A program made the position numbers and the translations under genes. 64,000 bases of DNA from Malikia spinosa. Its GTDB lineage: Bacteria; Pseudomonadota; Gammaproteobacteria; Burkholderiales; Burkholderiaceae_C. The DNA lies in contig NZ_PVLR01000024.1 in the NCBI RefSeq assembly GCF_002980625.1, forward strand, positions 1 through 64,000, given 5' to 3'. Of the stretch, positions 15,990 to 24,289 are shown piece after piece. How positions within the stretch are numbered: the first letter of the stretch is position 1; the number at the start of each line of letters is the position of its first letter. The notes under the pieces are model-generated. The model saw nothing but the letters and a program-made list of their open reading frames with translations, did not search any database and was not told the DNA's origin.

Positions 15990-16898
15990 TTAGAAATAGC
16001 CTTCGCGCTTGCGCTTTTCCATCGACGCATCGCTGGTCTTGTCGTCCATCCGGGTCGCGCCGCGCTCGCTCAGGTCGGCGGCCAGGGTCTCGATCACGAT
16101 CTCGCCCGGGGTGGCGGCGGTGCTCGCGACCGGGCAGGTGCAGGTGATGTCGCCCACGGTGCGGAAGCGCACGTCGCGCAGCACGACCTGCTCGCCTTCC
16201 TTCGGGAGCGTCAGCGGCGTGACGGGCACCAGCAGGCCCTTGCGCTCGACGATCTCGCGCTGGTGCGTGTAGTAGAGGCTGGGCAGGCCGATCTGCTCGC
16301 GCTCGATGTACTGCCAGACGTCCATCTCGGTCCAGTTGCTGATCGGGAACACGCGGAAATGCTCGCCGGGCTGCAGCCGGGTGTTGAACAGCGTCCACAG
16401 CTCAGGCCGCTGCGCCTTGGGCTGCCACTGGCCGAAGCTGTCGCGGTGGCTGAAGATGCGCTCCTTGGCGCGCGCCTTTTCCTCGTCGCGGCGCGCGCCG
16501 CCCATCAGCGCGTCGAAGCGGAATTCCTCAATCGCTTCCAGCAGCGTGACCGACTGGTGCGCGTTGCGGCTTTCCTCGGGGTGGGAGAGGCGCACGGTGC
16601 CGCGCGCCATCGAGTCCTCCACGCTGCGCACGATCAGCTCGGCGCCGAGTTCCTGGGCGCGGAAGTCGCGGAAATCGGTCACTTCCTTGAAGTTGTGGCC
16701 GGTGTCGATCATCAGCAGCGGGTACGGGATGCGGCCGATGCCGAACGCCTTCTCGGCGCACTTGAGCATCACGAGCGAGTCCTTGCCGCCCGAGAACAGC
16801 ATGGCGGGACGCTCGAAGGTGGCGGCAACCTCGCGCAGGATGAAGATGGTTTCTTCTTCCAGCGCGTCGAGGTGCGAATTGTTGAGTTGGTGGCTCAT
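15990..16898 (-). CDS. cysD: Sulfate adenylyltransferase subunit 2
   Basis: This 302-aa catalytic ATP sulfurylase subunit belongs to the PP-loop family, with signature SGGKDSLVML (36-45) near the N-terminus. The basic C-terminal tail (MEKRKREGYF) is conserved in CysD. It pairs with cysN downstream. It is separated from cysH by 135 bases that hold two palindromic repeats. Confidence 0.96.
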   Translation of the reverse strand: MSHQLNNSHLDALEEETIFILREVAATFERPAMLFSGGKDSLVMLKCAEKAFGIGRIPYPLLMIDTGHNFKEVTDFRDFRAQELGAELIVRSVEDSMARGTVRLSHPEESRNAHQSVTLLEAIEEFRFDALMGGARRDEEKARAKERIFSHRDSFGQWQPKAQRPELWTLFNTRLQPGEHFRVFPISNWTEMDVWQYIEREQIGLPSLYYTHQREIVERKGLLVPVTPLTLPKEGEQVVLRDVRFRTVGDITCTCPVASTAATPGEIVIETLAADLSERGATRMDDKTSDASMEKRKREGYF

Positions 16899-16917
16899 GT
16901 TGGTTTCTTAGTCAGCC

Positions 16918-16944
16918 GAGGACAGAGCTGAAGGTCTGTCCCCG
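16918..16944. repeat. Palindromic repeat, copy 1
   Basis: The arms ggacaga (16919-16925) and tctgtcc (16935-16941) flank a 9-nt loop. A nearly identical unit lies at 16999-17028. It resembles REP-type intergenic palindromes; its function is not evident. Confidence 0.55.
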
Positions 16945-16998
16945 AGTTCATTTATAAGTTGAGCAGTTGGGGTTCGGTGCGGGACGCTGTGTAGTCAG

Positions 16999-17028
16999 TT
17001 GGGGACAGAGCTAAAGATCTGTCCCCAA
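16999..17028. repeat. Palindromic repeat, copy 2
   Basis: A perfect 11-bp inverted repeat (ttggggacaga / tctgtccccaa) has an 8-nt centre. It lies just after the cysH stop codon on the minus strand and could modulate read-through from cysH to cysD. It lacks a T-run, so it is not a standard terminator. Confidence 0.6.
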
Positions 17029-17033
17029 AGTCA

Positions 17034-17807
17034 TTAGCTTGCCCTTACGTGCAAGCCGCATTCCTTGGCGGACTCGTCTTCCCACCACCAGCGGCCGGCG
17101 CGGAATTCCTCGCCCAGGCTGATCGCGCGGGTGCAGGGCACGCAGCCGATGCTCGGGAAGAACTGGTCGTGCAGCGGGTTGTAGTCGACCTGGTTCTGCG
17201 CGATGTAATGCCAGACATCGCCCCAGCTCCAGTCGGCCAGCGGGTTGAACTTGGTCAGGCCCTTGCTCGCGACTTCGGATTCATCGATCAGCGGCACCTC
17301 GGCGCGGGCGTTCGACTGCTCGCGGCGCAGGCCGGTGATCCAGGCCTTCTGGCCCGCGAGCGCGCGCGCCAGCGGCTCCATCTTGCGGATGCCGCAGCAT
17401 TCCTTGCGCAGCGCGATGCTGTCGTAGATCGAGTTCTGGCCCTTGTGGCGCACGAACTCGATCACGGCCTCGTGCTGAGGGCGGTAGATCTGGATCGGTG
17501 CGCGCGAATGCGCCTCGGTGCGCTCGAGCAGCTCCAGCGTCTCGGCATGCAGTCGGCCGGTTTCGAGCACGAACACCGGGATGTCGAGCGCCAGCGCGTT
17601 GATCAGATGCGTGATCACCACATCCTCGGCGCCCAGGCTCGAGGCCTGCTTGATCGGCTGGAACTCGGCTGCGGCGCGACGCAGCAGCGCCTGCGTGGTC
17701 GCGAGCTTGTCGGCATAGTCGGCCGAGGGCTTGGCGTGCAGCTCGGTGGCCGACAGGCGCTGCGGCTTGAAGGCGGAGCTTGCGCCCAGGCTGGTGGTGT
17801 CGCTCAT
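17034..17807 (-). CDS. cysH: Phosphoadenylyl/adenylyl-sulfate reductase (APS-type)
   Basis: This 257-aa reductase converts activated sulfate to sulfite using thioredoxin. It has the four iron-sulfur ligands of APS reductases (C137, C138, C222, C225) and the catalytic Cys250 in KECGLH. This marks it as the [4Fe-4S] adenylylsulfate reductase rather than the PAPS-only form, and fits the plain CysN without an APS kinase domain. Confidence 0.93.
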   Translation of the reverse strand: MSDTTSLGASSAFKPQRLSATELHAKPSADYADKLATTQALLRRAAAEFQPIKQASSLGAEDVVITHLINALALDIPVFVLETGRLHAETLELLERTEAHSRAPIQIYRPQHEAVIEFVRHKGQNSIYDSIALRKECCGIRKMEPLARALAGQKAWITGLRREQSNARAEVPLIDESEVASKGLTKFNPLADWSWGDVWHYIAQNQVDYNPLHDQFFPSIGCVPCTRAISLGEEFRAGRWWWEDESAKECGLHVRAS

Positions 17808-17818
17808 GTCGTCTTCCT

Positions 17819-18199
17819 TCAGGCCGTCTTGGCGAAGCGCGGTTGCAGATCGGTCGCATCGCCCTGGTAGAAGCCGCTGTAATGCTGCAGCAGCTTTTTC
17901 CCCACGGCCGGGTCCTGGTCGGCGCGCAGCACGGCCTCGGAAAAGCCGCAGCGCTGCATCTGCACCAGCTGGTCGACCAGCACGTCGCCGGTGGCGCGGA
18001 TCACGCCGGCAAAGCCGAGCCGGCGGCGCAGCTCGAAGGCCTGGCTGAAGGCTCGGCCGTCAGCGAATTTCGGGAAGACCAAGTCGATGCGTTGCACCCC
18101 GGCCAGGTCCAGTGTCTGCACATCGACGTCATTGGCCACGCTCAGCACAGCGTCGGCTGCGGCTTCGGTGGCGAGGTCTTGGGCGTTCAGCAGTTTCAT
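17819..18199 (-). CDS. DUF934 protein of the sulfate reduction operon
   Basis: This 126-aa protein starts at ATG 18199 (MKLLNAQD). Its sequence (GVQRIDLVFPKFADGRAFS and RLGFAGVIRATGDVL) matches the DUF934 family regularly found between cysI and cysH in beta- and gammaproteobacteria. The biochemical role is not known to me; by position it may assist sulfite reductase. It lies 11 bases from cysH. Confidence 0.85.
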   Translation of the reverse strand: MKLLNAQDLATEAAADAVLSVANDVDVQTLDLAGVQRIDLVFPKFADGRAFSQAFELRRRLGFAGVIRATGDVLVDQLVQMQRCGFSEAVLRADQDPAVGKKLLQHYSGFYQGDATDLQPRFAKTA

Positions 18200-18228
18200 G
18201 TTCTCGTTCTCGTCGGTTCGGCGGTCGA

Positions 18229-20019
18229 TCAGGCCTCGGTGCGCGCGGTGGCCACGCGCACGGCATTGGCGGCGGCCTTGTAGGGCTCGGCGCCGACGCG
18301 CTGGTAGGTGGCCAGGAAGGTCTCGCCGGCCTGGCGCTGTGCGACATGGGTCTCGAGCAGGGCTTCGATCACGTCGGGCACTTCGTTGTGGGCAAACGAC
18401 GGGCCGATCACCTTGCCGGGGGTCGGCTTGCCGCTCAGCTCCGAGCCGTCCGAGCCGCCCAGCGTGACCTGGTACCACTCCTTGCCGTCCTTGTCGACGC
18501 CCAGGATGCCGATATGGCCGCTGTGGTGGTGGCCGCAGCTGTTGATGCAGCCGCTGATGTGCAGGTCGATCTCGCCCAGGTCTTCCAGTTCGTCGAGGTC
18601 CTGGTAGCGCTCGGTGATGGCATCGGCCAGCGGCAGCGAGCGCGCATTGGCCAGGTCGCAGAAGTCACCGCCCGGGCAGGCGATCATGTCGGTCAGCAGG
18701 CGCACGTTGGCCTTGGCCAGGCCCAGGCGCTTGGCTTCGCGCCAGACCGCGGGCAGCTGGTCGGCACGGACCCAGGGCAGCACCAGGTTCTGGTCATGGG
18801 TCACGCGCAGTTCGCCGGCGCTGAAGGCGTCGGCCAGCTCGGCCACCGCGTCGAGCTGCTCGGCGGTCGCGTCGCCCGGCGACTGGCCGACGCGCTTGAA
18901 CGACAGCGTGACCGCGCGCAAGGCCGGGTTGCGCTGCGGCTGCACGTTGCGCGCCAGCCAGCGCTGGAATTCGGCTTCTTCCTCGGTCGAAACCGGCTCG
19001 GCTGCGGGAGCGGAGAAGTCAAGCTTGGGCTCGACGAAGCAGGCGTGCACGCGCGCCAGTTCGGCTTCGGTGATGGTGTGCGGGCCGCCGTCCTGCTCCA
19101 GGATGCGGCGGAACTCGGTCTCGACCTCGTCGAAATAGCGCTGGCCCTCGGCCTTGACCAGGATCTTGATGCGCGCCTTGTACAGGTTGTCGCGCCGGCC
19201 CCACAGGTTGTAGACCCGGATCACGGCTTCCAGGTAGTTGAGCAGCTGGTTCCAGGGCAGGAAGTCGCGGATGGTGCTGGCGATCACCGGGGTGCGGCCC
19301 ATGCCGCCGCCGACCAGCACCTCGAAGCCGAGTTCGCCGGCCTCGTTCCTCTTGAGCTTGAGGCCGACGTCATGCCAGGCGGTCGCGGCGCGGTCCTCGG
19401 TCGCGCCGACGATGGCGCACTTGAACTTGCGCGGCAGGAAGCCGAACTCGGGGTGCAGCGTGCTCCACTGGCGCAGGATCTCGCCGAACGGGCGCGGGTC
19501 GGCGATCTCGTCGACCGCCACGCCGGCCAGCGCGTCGCTGGTGGTGTTGCGGATGCAGTTGCCGCTGGTCTGGATGCCGTGCAGGCCGACCGTGGCCAGC
19601 AGGTCCATCACGTCGGCGGCCTGGGTCAGCGGAATCCAGTTGAACTGGACGTTCTGGCGCGTCGTGAAATGGGCGTAGCCGGTCAGCAGTCGGCTGCCGA
19701 TCGCCTTGCCGTCGCGCAGCTGGATGTCGCCGAGCTTGTTCTGCGCCGCGACCGCGCCCTGGAACACCTCGTGGCTGGGCTGGTCGTATTCGCGCGCGAT
19801 CCGGCCCAGCACGCGCAGCTGCCTGGTGCTGAGCTCGCCATAGGGCACGGCGACGCGCAGCATCGGTGCGTGACGCTGGATGTACCAGCCGTTTTGCAGC
19901 CGCAGCGGCTTGAATTCATCGCCACCCAGGGTGCCGGCGTGGAAGCGATCGAGCTGGTCGCGGAACTGCTCGGCGCGCTGGCGCACGAACTGGCGGTCAA
20001 ATTCGGTGTACTGGTACAT
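18229..20019 (-). CDS. cysI: Nitrite/sulfite reductase hemoprotein (siroheme, 4Fe-4S)
   Basis: This 596-aa cytoplasmic enzyme reduces sulfite to sulfide by six electrons. The siroheme/[4Fe-4S] ligands are visible as CPGGDFC and, about 40 residues on, CINSCGHHH. Ferredoxin-like repeats (GYAHFTTRQNVQFNW and RVTHDQNLVLPW) mark both halves. No separate CysJ flavoprotein gene is in the window, so the electron donor may be ferredoxin (fdxA and an FNR lie close by). It forms an operon with tauE upstream and DUF934/cysH downstream. Confidence 0.92.
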   Translation of the reverse strand: MYQYTEFDRQFVRQRAEQFRDQLDRFHAGTLGGDEFKPLRLQNGWYIQRHAPMLRVAVPYGELSTRQLRVLGRIAREYDQPSHEVFQGAVAAQNKLGDIQLRDGKAIGSRLLTGYAHFTTRQNVQFNWIPLTQAADVMDLLATVGLHGIQTSGNCIRNTTSDALAGVAVDEIADPRPFGEILRQWSTLHPEFGFLPRKFKCAIVGATEDRAATAWHDVGLKLKRNEAGELGFEVLVGGGMGRTPVIASTIRDFLPWNQLLNYLEAVIRVYNLWGRRDNLYKARIKILVKAEGQRYFDEVETEFRRILEQDGGPHTITEAELARVHACFVEPKLDFSAPAAEPVSTEEEAEFQRWLARNVQPQRNPALRAVTLSFKRVGQSPGDATAEQLDAVAELADAFSAGELRVTHDQNLVLPWVRADQLPAVWREAKRLGLAKANVRLLTDMIACPGGDFCDLANARSLPLADAITERYQDLDELEDLGEIDLHISGCINSCGHHHSGHIGILGVDKDGKEWYQVTLGGSDGSELSGKPTPGKVIGPSFAHNEVPDVIEALLETHVAQRQAGETFLATYQRVGAEPYKAAANAVRVATARTEA

Positions 20020-20043
20020 ACGGGTTCAGGTTCAATAAACGGT

Positions 20044-20859
20044 TCAGACGGCGATCAGCTTGGTGCCGGCATAGGCCAGCAGCAGCGCCAGCAGCGAGCG
20101 CACCACGCGCTCCGGGGTCTTGTGGATCAGTTGCGCGCCAATCCAGATGCCGGGCAGCGAGCCCGCCAGCAGCTTGAGCAGCAGCTCCCAGTCGACCGAG
20201 CCCAGCGAGGCGTGCCCCAGCCCGGCGACCAGCGTCAGCGGCACGGCATAGGCGATGTCGGCCGCAATGATACGCGGCAGCGGCAGCAGCGGAAACAGCA
20301 CCAGCAGCACCGTCACGCCGATGGCGCCGGCACCGACCGAGGTGATGGTGACCAGGGTGCCGATCAGGGCGCCAAACAGCACCGGCAAGCTCCAGTGGCG
20401 TGCGCGCATCGCGGCATCGGTTTCGCCGACAGGCGTCACGCTGCCCTGCTGGTCCATCACGCGCAGCGGCGGCTTGCGCATGCGCATGGCCTTGAACAGG
20501 GTGGCCGCGGCGGTCAGCAGCAGCGCGCAGCCCAGGGTGGTGGTCATGAGCTTTTGCACCTCTGCGCCGGCGGGCCCGACCGAATGCAGCACATAGAGCG
20601 TGACCAGTGACGCCGGAATGCTGCCCGAGCAGAGCTGGCCCACCACCCTCCAGGGCACCAGGCGCTTTTTCATCAGGCTGACGGTGCCGCCGGCCTTGGT
20701 GAAGGCCGCGAACAGCAGGTCGGTGCCGACCGCCATGTAGGGCTTGATGCCAAAGAAGAAAATCAGGATCGGGGTCATCAGCGAGCCGCCGCCGACGCCG
20801 GTCAAGCCGACGATCAGACCCACTGCAAAACCCGCGATGACAAAACCAATATCGTGCAT
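20044..20859 (-). CDS. TauE/SafE-type sulfite or anion permease
   Basis: This 271-aa inner-membrane protein of the TauE/SafE family has about eight hydrophobic segments and the N-terminal motif GLTGVGGGSLMTPIL. The start at 20859 (MHDIGF) is chosen because transmembrane helix 1 follows at once. As first gene of the cys operon it most likely moves sulfate, sulfite or a related sulfur anion. Direction and substrate are inferred from context. Confidence 0.82.
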   Translation of the reverse strand: MHDIGFVIAGFAVGLIVGLTGVGGGSLMTPILIFFFGIKPYMAVGTDLLFAAFTKAGGTVSLMKKRLVPWRVVGQLCSGSIPASLVTLYVLHSVGPAGAEVQKLMTTTLGCALLLTAAATLFKAMRMRKPPLRVMDQQGSVTPVGETDAAMRARHWSLPVLFGALIGTLVTITSVGAGAIGVTVLLVLFPLLPLPRIIAADIAYAVPLTLVAGLGHASLGSVDWELLLKLLAGSLPGIWIGAQLIHKTPERVVRSLLALLLAYAGTKLIAV

Positions 20860-20889
20860 GGGTCGCCACTGTAGAGGTGGCGCTAATAA

Positions 20890-20935
20890 TCCCAAACGAT
20901 TTTTTTCTTGTTTCTACATATATAGAAAGTAATAA
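20890..20935 (-). promoter_or_regulatory. Candidate promoter region of the sulfate reduction operon
   Basis: An AT-rich island in otherwise GC-rich DNA lies just upstream of tauE. It contains a perfect dyad, tttcta (20911-20916) and tagaaa (20923-20928) with 6 bases between. It is a reasonable place for the cys operon promoter and a regulator site (a CysB-type regulator would be expected). Confidence 0.4.
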
Positions 20936-21040
20936 GCTGTCGCGCAGGCTGGGCCAAGCTGAGCTGAGCTGAGCTCCAGCCCCCTCTACCTGGCGCAAGC
21001 GGTCCGCGCCGGTGCCGTCCCGGCCTTTCAGCGGAATCGC

Positions 21041-21517
21041 TTACCTTGCACCACTCGTCACCGAAAGTGCCGTCTTGCTGACCACCCGCCTCAGCACGAA
21101 ACTGGAATGCACGCCGGTCACCCCCTCGATGCGGGTGAGCTTGTTGAGCAGCAGCGCCTGGTAATGGTCCATGTCACGCACCACCACCTTGAGCTGGTAG
21201 TCGGCCGACTGGCCGGTGATCAACAGGCATTCCAGCACCTCGGGCAGCAGGCCGACCTCGGCCTCGAAGTTGGCAAAGCGCTCCGGCGTGTGCCGGTCCA
21301 TCGAGATGTGGATCAGCGCCATCAGTGACAGACCGAGTTTCTTCGCATCCAGCTGGGCGTAGTAGCCGCTGATCAAGCCTGACTCTTCAAGCGCACGCAC
21401 CCGGCGCAGGCAGGGCGAGGGCGACAGGCCGATGCGATCGGCCAGGTCCTGGTTGTTGATGCGGCCATCTGCCTGCAGGATTTCCAGGATCTGCTGGTCG
21501 TAGCGATCGATATTCAT
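21041..21517 (-). CDS. Lrp/AsnC-family transcriptional regulator
   Basis: This 158-aa regulator has an N-terminal helix-turn-helix (INNQDLADRIGLSPSPCLRRV, about 20-40) and a C-terminal RAM ligand domain with LLITGQSADYQLKVVV. It is similar in layout to global Lrp. It stands alone on the minus strand. The AT-rich upstream DNA carries inverted TATGCC repeats that could be its own operator. Confidence 0.9.
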   Translation of the reverse strand: MNIDRYDQQILEILQADGRINNQDLADRIGLSPSPCLRRVRALEESGLISGYYAQLDAKKLGLSLMALIHISMDRHTPERFANFEAEVGLLPEVLECLLITGQSADYQLKVVVRDMDHYQALLLNKLTRIEGVTGVHSSFVLRRVVSKTALSVTSGAR

Positions 21518-21520
21518 TTT

Positions 21521-21557
21521 TATGCCAAAAATCTATTCTTTGAAGGCATATTATGCC
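21521..21557. promoter_or_regulatory. Possible Lrp-family autoregulatory operator
   Basis: The elements tatgcc (21521-21526), ggcata (21545-21550) and tatgcc again (21552-21557) sit directly upstream of the regulator's start in AT-rich DNA. Spaced inverted repeats of this kind are common at Lrp/AsnC promoters. The assignment is inferred. Confidence 0.35.
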
Positions 21558-21804
21558 AATTAACCAGATATTTGAAGCAAAAACGCAATCTTCTGCCCTA
21601 GCTGTCGGCCTATACTGAAGGCATCTGTCATCCACAGCACCCAGCAATCTGGTCACAAGCCAGCGTTGTACAGTGAGGCTTCACAAGGGCCTGTTTTGCG
21701 AGCCATCCACCGGGCAAACCCATGCCTGCGTGGTTGGACTCCAGCGCATAGATAATCACCAGCAATCAGCCGCCAGCCCCGGGGTTCAGCCCGAGGTTGA
21801 GCGA
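21558..21804. other. Intergenic sequence between mnmC-like gene and lrp-like gene
   Basis: This holds the AT-rich lrp upstream region at one end and the 3' side of the MnmC-like gene at the other. I see no gene or clear terminator. Confidence 0.4.
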
Positions 21805-23703
21805 TCAGGCCGGCACGGCCCGTGGTCCGCCGCGCAGCCCATTCCCTGTCATGACAAAGCGCGACGCCAGCAGCGACTGCGCCAGCTTGCGCTCGACCGG
21901 CCAGGGCTCGCCATGCAGCAGCGCTGCCAGCAACTCCCCACACAACACCGACAGCGTCAGGCCGCGCGCGCCCATGCCGGCGCAGACATGCAGGCCCGGC
22001 CAGGCCTGCGCGTCGAGCGGGCCGACTGCCGGCACCCGGTCCGGCAGCGTGCAGCGCAGGCCGGCCCAGGCACCCGCCTGCTCGAAGGCCGGTGCCAGCG
22101 CGGCTCCCAGCGCGGGCAGCAGCCGCAGCAGCTTGTCGCGGTTGGCGAACTGGTCCTCGGGCTTTAGCAAGGCCTCGGTAACCGAGCGCTCGAAGGTCGA
22201 GCCCGCGATCCAGGCGGCGCGGCCGTCCGGTCCGGGCGTTCCGCTCATGAAGCAGCCGTGGCCGTTGACCGGCGCAGCGGGCAGCAAGGCCCTGGTCCCG
22301 GCCGGCAGGTCTGCCAGCGCGCCCCAGCTGATCTGGCCGCGCAACGGATTGAGTGGCGGCGTCGCCAAGCCGCTGGCCTGCAGCAGCGCACGGCTGTCAT
22401 AGGCAGCAGCGATCACGATCTGTTCGGCGCGGGCCAGTTCGATGCCGGCCTCGTCGAGCAGTCGCCAGCTACCTTCGGCCAGCGCTTGCACCGACGCCAC
22501 GCGGCAGCCGCCACGCCAGCGAATCGCCGGGTGGTCGAGCTGGGCTCGTACCAGGCAGGCCGGGCGCAGCCAGCTCGCCAGCCCATGCCAGAGCGCGGCC
22601 GTGCCGGGCGCGAGGCCGGCATCTGCCAGTTGCTGGGCATTCGCGACCCGGCTCGATGCCAGGCCGGATTGCTGCCAGATCTCAGTGCGCGGCAGGCTGT
22701 GCTTGCCTTCGACCTGATGCTCGAGCACGCCGCTGGGCGCCCACTGTTCGCCTTGTTGCAGCAGCTCGGCAGCGCGCTGCCGGGTCAGCCGCATGCCGGC
22801 ACGCGTCAGGCGCGACAGCGCGCCGTCGTCGGGCGAGACATGGGGCGCGACCAGCCCAGCGGGCAGGGCGGAGGCGCCTGCGGCCGGTTCATCGGCCTGG
22901 TCCAGCAGCTCGACCGTCCAGCCGCGCTGGGCCAGGCTCCAGGCCACGGCCGAACCCGACAGGCCGCCGCCAACCACCACCGCGTGCCGGCCGGCCGCAG
23001 CCGCACGCTGGCGCAGCGCCGACCGGGGCTGCCAGTGCGGCGCATAGCGGGCCTGCAGCCCGGCATCTGCCGCTGAATCAGGTTCAAGATGAGGTTTTGC
23101 AATTTCGAAGCCGGCCGCGACCAGCTCGGCTTGCAGGGCGCGGCTGGCATGGCTGCCGTCCAGGCGGCTGCCTGGCAGGCACAGCCGCGCCAGCATCCGG
23201 GCCTGGTCACGCTCCTGGCCGGTCGCCTCCGAGCGGGAATCGATGGCGTCGATGCCGTCGGCGGCAGCGGGTGAATCCGGTGAGTCGACAGCCGGCTCAG
23301 GCGCTGTCAGCCAGATCTGGTCGACCGCCGCATCCAGTGTCGGCAGCCAGTCCCGCGCCTGGCCCACGCACAGCGTCAGCAGCACCCGCTCGTGCTCGAA
23401 GACGAAGCGGTGCACGCCCGGCAGCAAGGCCTGCCATTGCGCAGCGAGTTGTTGCGCCAAGGCCGACAGCCCGGGTTCGTGGGCAGCCACTTGCAGCAGC
23501 TCGGCCAGCCTGACCGGCTCCGGGTCGACCGCGGTATAGAACAGCTGGCCGGGCCGGTGCGCGTCGGCGCGCCAGTCGCGCCAGCGGCGCAGGAAGTTCA
23601 GCCCGGCACCGAAGCTGGTCTCGAGCTCATGCCAGACCGCTCGGTTGGCCCAGGCCGACAGGCCGGTCTGCTGCGCGTCGGTTTCGGCTTGGGCGGCGGA
23701 CAT
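21805..23703 (-). CDS. mnmC: MnmC-like tRNA-modifying FAD oxidoreductase with degenerate methyltransferase domain
   Basis: Full MnmC converts cmnm5s2U34 to mnm5s2U34 in tRNA by an FAD-dependent oxidase step followed by methylation. In this 632-aa protein the C-terminal oxidase half is well kept (VVVGGGLSGSAVAWSLAQRG, later NPLRGQISWG and GARGLTLSVLCGELLA). The N-terminal half keeps an FGAGLNFLRRW SAM-site remnant at about 31-41. It lacks the usual leader before it and the catalytic LDGFAP...NP..W motif; the equivalent place reads IWLTAPEP. The methyltransferase activity may be lost. The start is 7 bases after yggX. Confidence 0.85.
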   Translation of the reverse strand: MSAAQAETDAQQTGLSAWANRAVWHELETSFGAGLNFLRRWRDWRADAHRPGQLFYTAVDPEPVRLAELLQVAAHEPGLSALAQQLAAQWQALLPGVHRFVFEHERVLLTLCVGQARDWLPTLDAAVDQIWLTAPEPAVDSPDSPAAADGIDAIDSRSEATGQERDQARMLARLCLPGSRLDGSHASRALQAELVAAGFEIAKPHLEPDSAADAGLQARYAPHWQPRSALRQRAAAAGRHAVVVGGGLSGSAVAWSLAQRGWTVELLDQADEPAAGASALPAGLVAPHVSPDDGALSRLTRAGMRLTRQRAAELLQQGEQWAPSGVLEHQVEGKHSLPRTEIWQQSGLASSRVANAQQLADAGLAPGTAALWHGLASWLRPACLVRAQLDHPAIRWRGGCRVASVQALAEGSWRLLDEAGIELARAEQIVIAAAYDSRALLQASGLATPPLNPLRGQISWGALADLPAGTRALLPAAPVNGHGCFMSGTPGPDGRAAWIAGSTFERSVTEALLKPEDQFANRDKLLRLLPALGAALAPAFEQAGAWAGLRCTLPDRVPAVGPLDAQAWPGLHVCAGMGARGLTLSVLCGELLAALLHGEPWPVERKLAQSLLASRFVMTGNGLRGGPRAVPA

Positions 23704-23710
23704 GGGGGCT

Positions 23711-23986
23711 TCAGCCCTCGGTCGGCGGGACGTAGCCGGCAGCCTGGTCGGCGCCTTCGCCGAAGAAATGCTTTTCCATCTGGCGTGCCAGATACTGGCG
23801 CGCGCGGGCGTCAGCCAGGTTCAGGCGGTTCTCGTTGACCAGCATGGTCTGGTGCTTGAGCCAGTCGGCCCAGGCCTGCTTGCTCACGCTTTGCCAGATG
23901 CGCTTGCCCATCTCGCCCGGGTAGGGCGGAAAATCCAGGCCTTCAGCCTCTACGCCGAGCTTGATGCATTGAACGGTGCGCGCCAT
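23711..23986 (-). CDS. yggX: Fe(2+)-trafficking/oxidative damage protection protein YggX
   Basis: This 91-aa YggX family protein has the conserved start [11 protein letters not shown] with Cys7 and the segment [20 protein letters not shown]. It is linked to protection and repair of iron-sulfur enzymes; biochemical function is known only in outline. It precedes the mnmC-like gene on the same strand. Confidence 0.94.
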   Translation of the reverse strand: MARTVQCIKLGVEAEGLDFPPYPGEMGKRIWQSVSKQAWADWLKHQTMLVNENRLNLADARARQYLARQMEKHFFGEGADQAAGYVPPTEG

Positions 23987-24289
23987 CTTGTTGTCCTTCT
24001 TTAGAAGTTCAGGTTATGAAAGTATGAAATTTTATTGTTTCTTCTGGCCGTCAAGCACGGGCACAATCCGTCCCGCTGACCAAGCGTGAGACTGTAGCAA
24101 GCTTTGCATGCCGTATCCGGTGCGGGCTTGATCTTCCTCAAGCAGGGGGGATAATTGCCTACCCGCTACACTACGGGCCTTCGCTGCCTGGCAGCGTCTG
24201 ACCTATTTCCATCCGGCCCTGCAGACGGTTATCGACTGTCCGGGCACAGGCACGGCCGACCCGGCCCTGTCTGGCATACAGCTAACACC
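23987..24289. other. Divergent intergenic region between yggX and fpr
   Basis: About 300 bases carry the promoters of the two divergent genes. A GATAAT hexamer at 24150-24155 could be a minus-10 element toward fpr. An FNR-box-like dyad (ttgatcttcctcaa, 24128-24141) lies close upstream, but its distance is wrong for standard activation. No gene is seen. Confidence 0.4.

Noticed and set aside
18112-20610. 832-codon plus-strand frame opposite cysI and tauE
   Set aside because: It mirrors verified genes on the minus strand and has the Gly/Ala/Arg/Gln-rich composition of an antisense shadow.
20951-20975. Short tandem gagct repeats near 20958-20975
   Set aside because: Only about three units; too short to call a functional repeat array.
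24128-24141. FNR-box-like dyad upstream of fpr
   Set aside because: It fits TTGAT-N4-ATCAA with one mismatch, but it lies too close to the only plausible minus-10 hexamer for standard activation. It may be chance.
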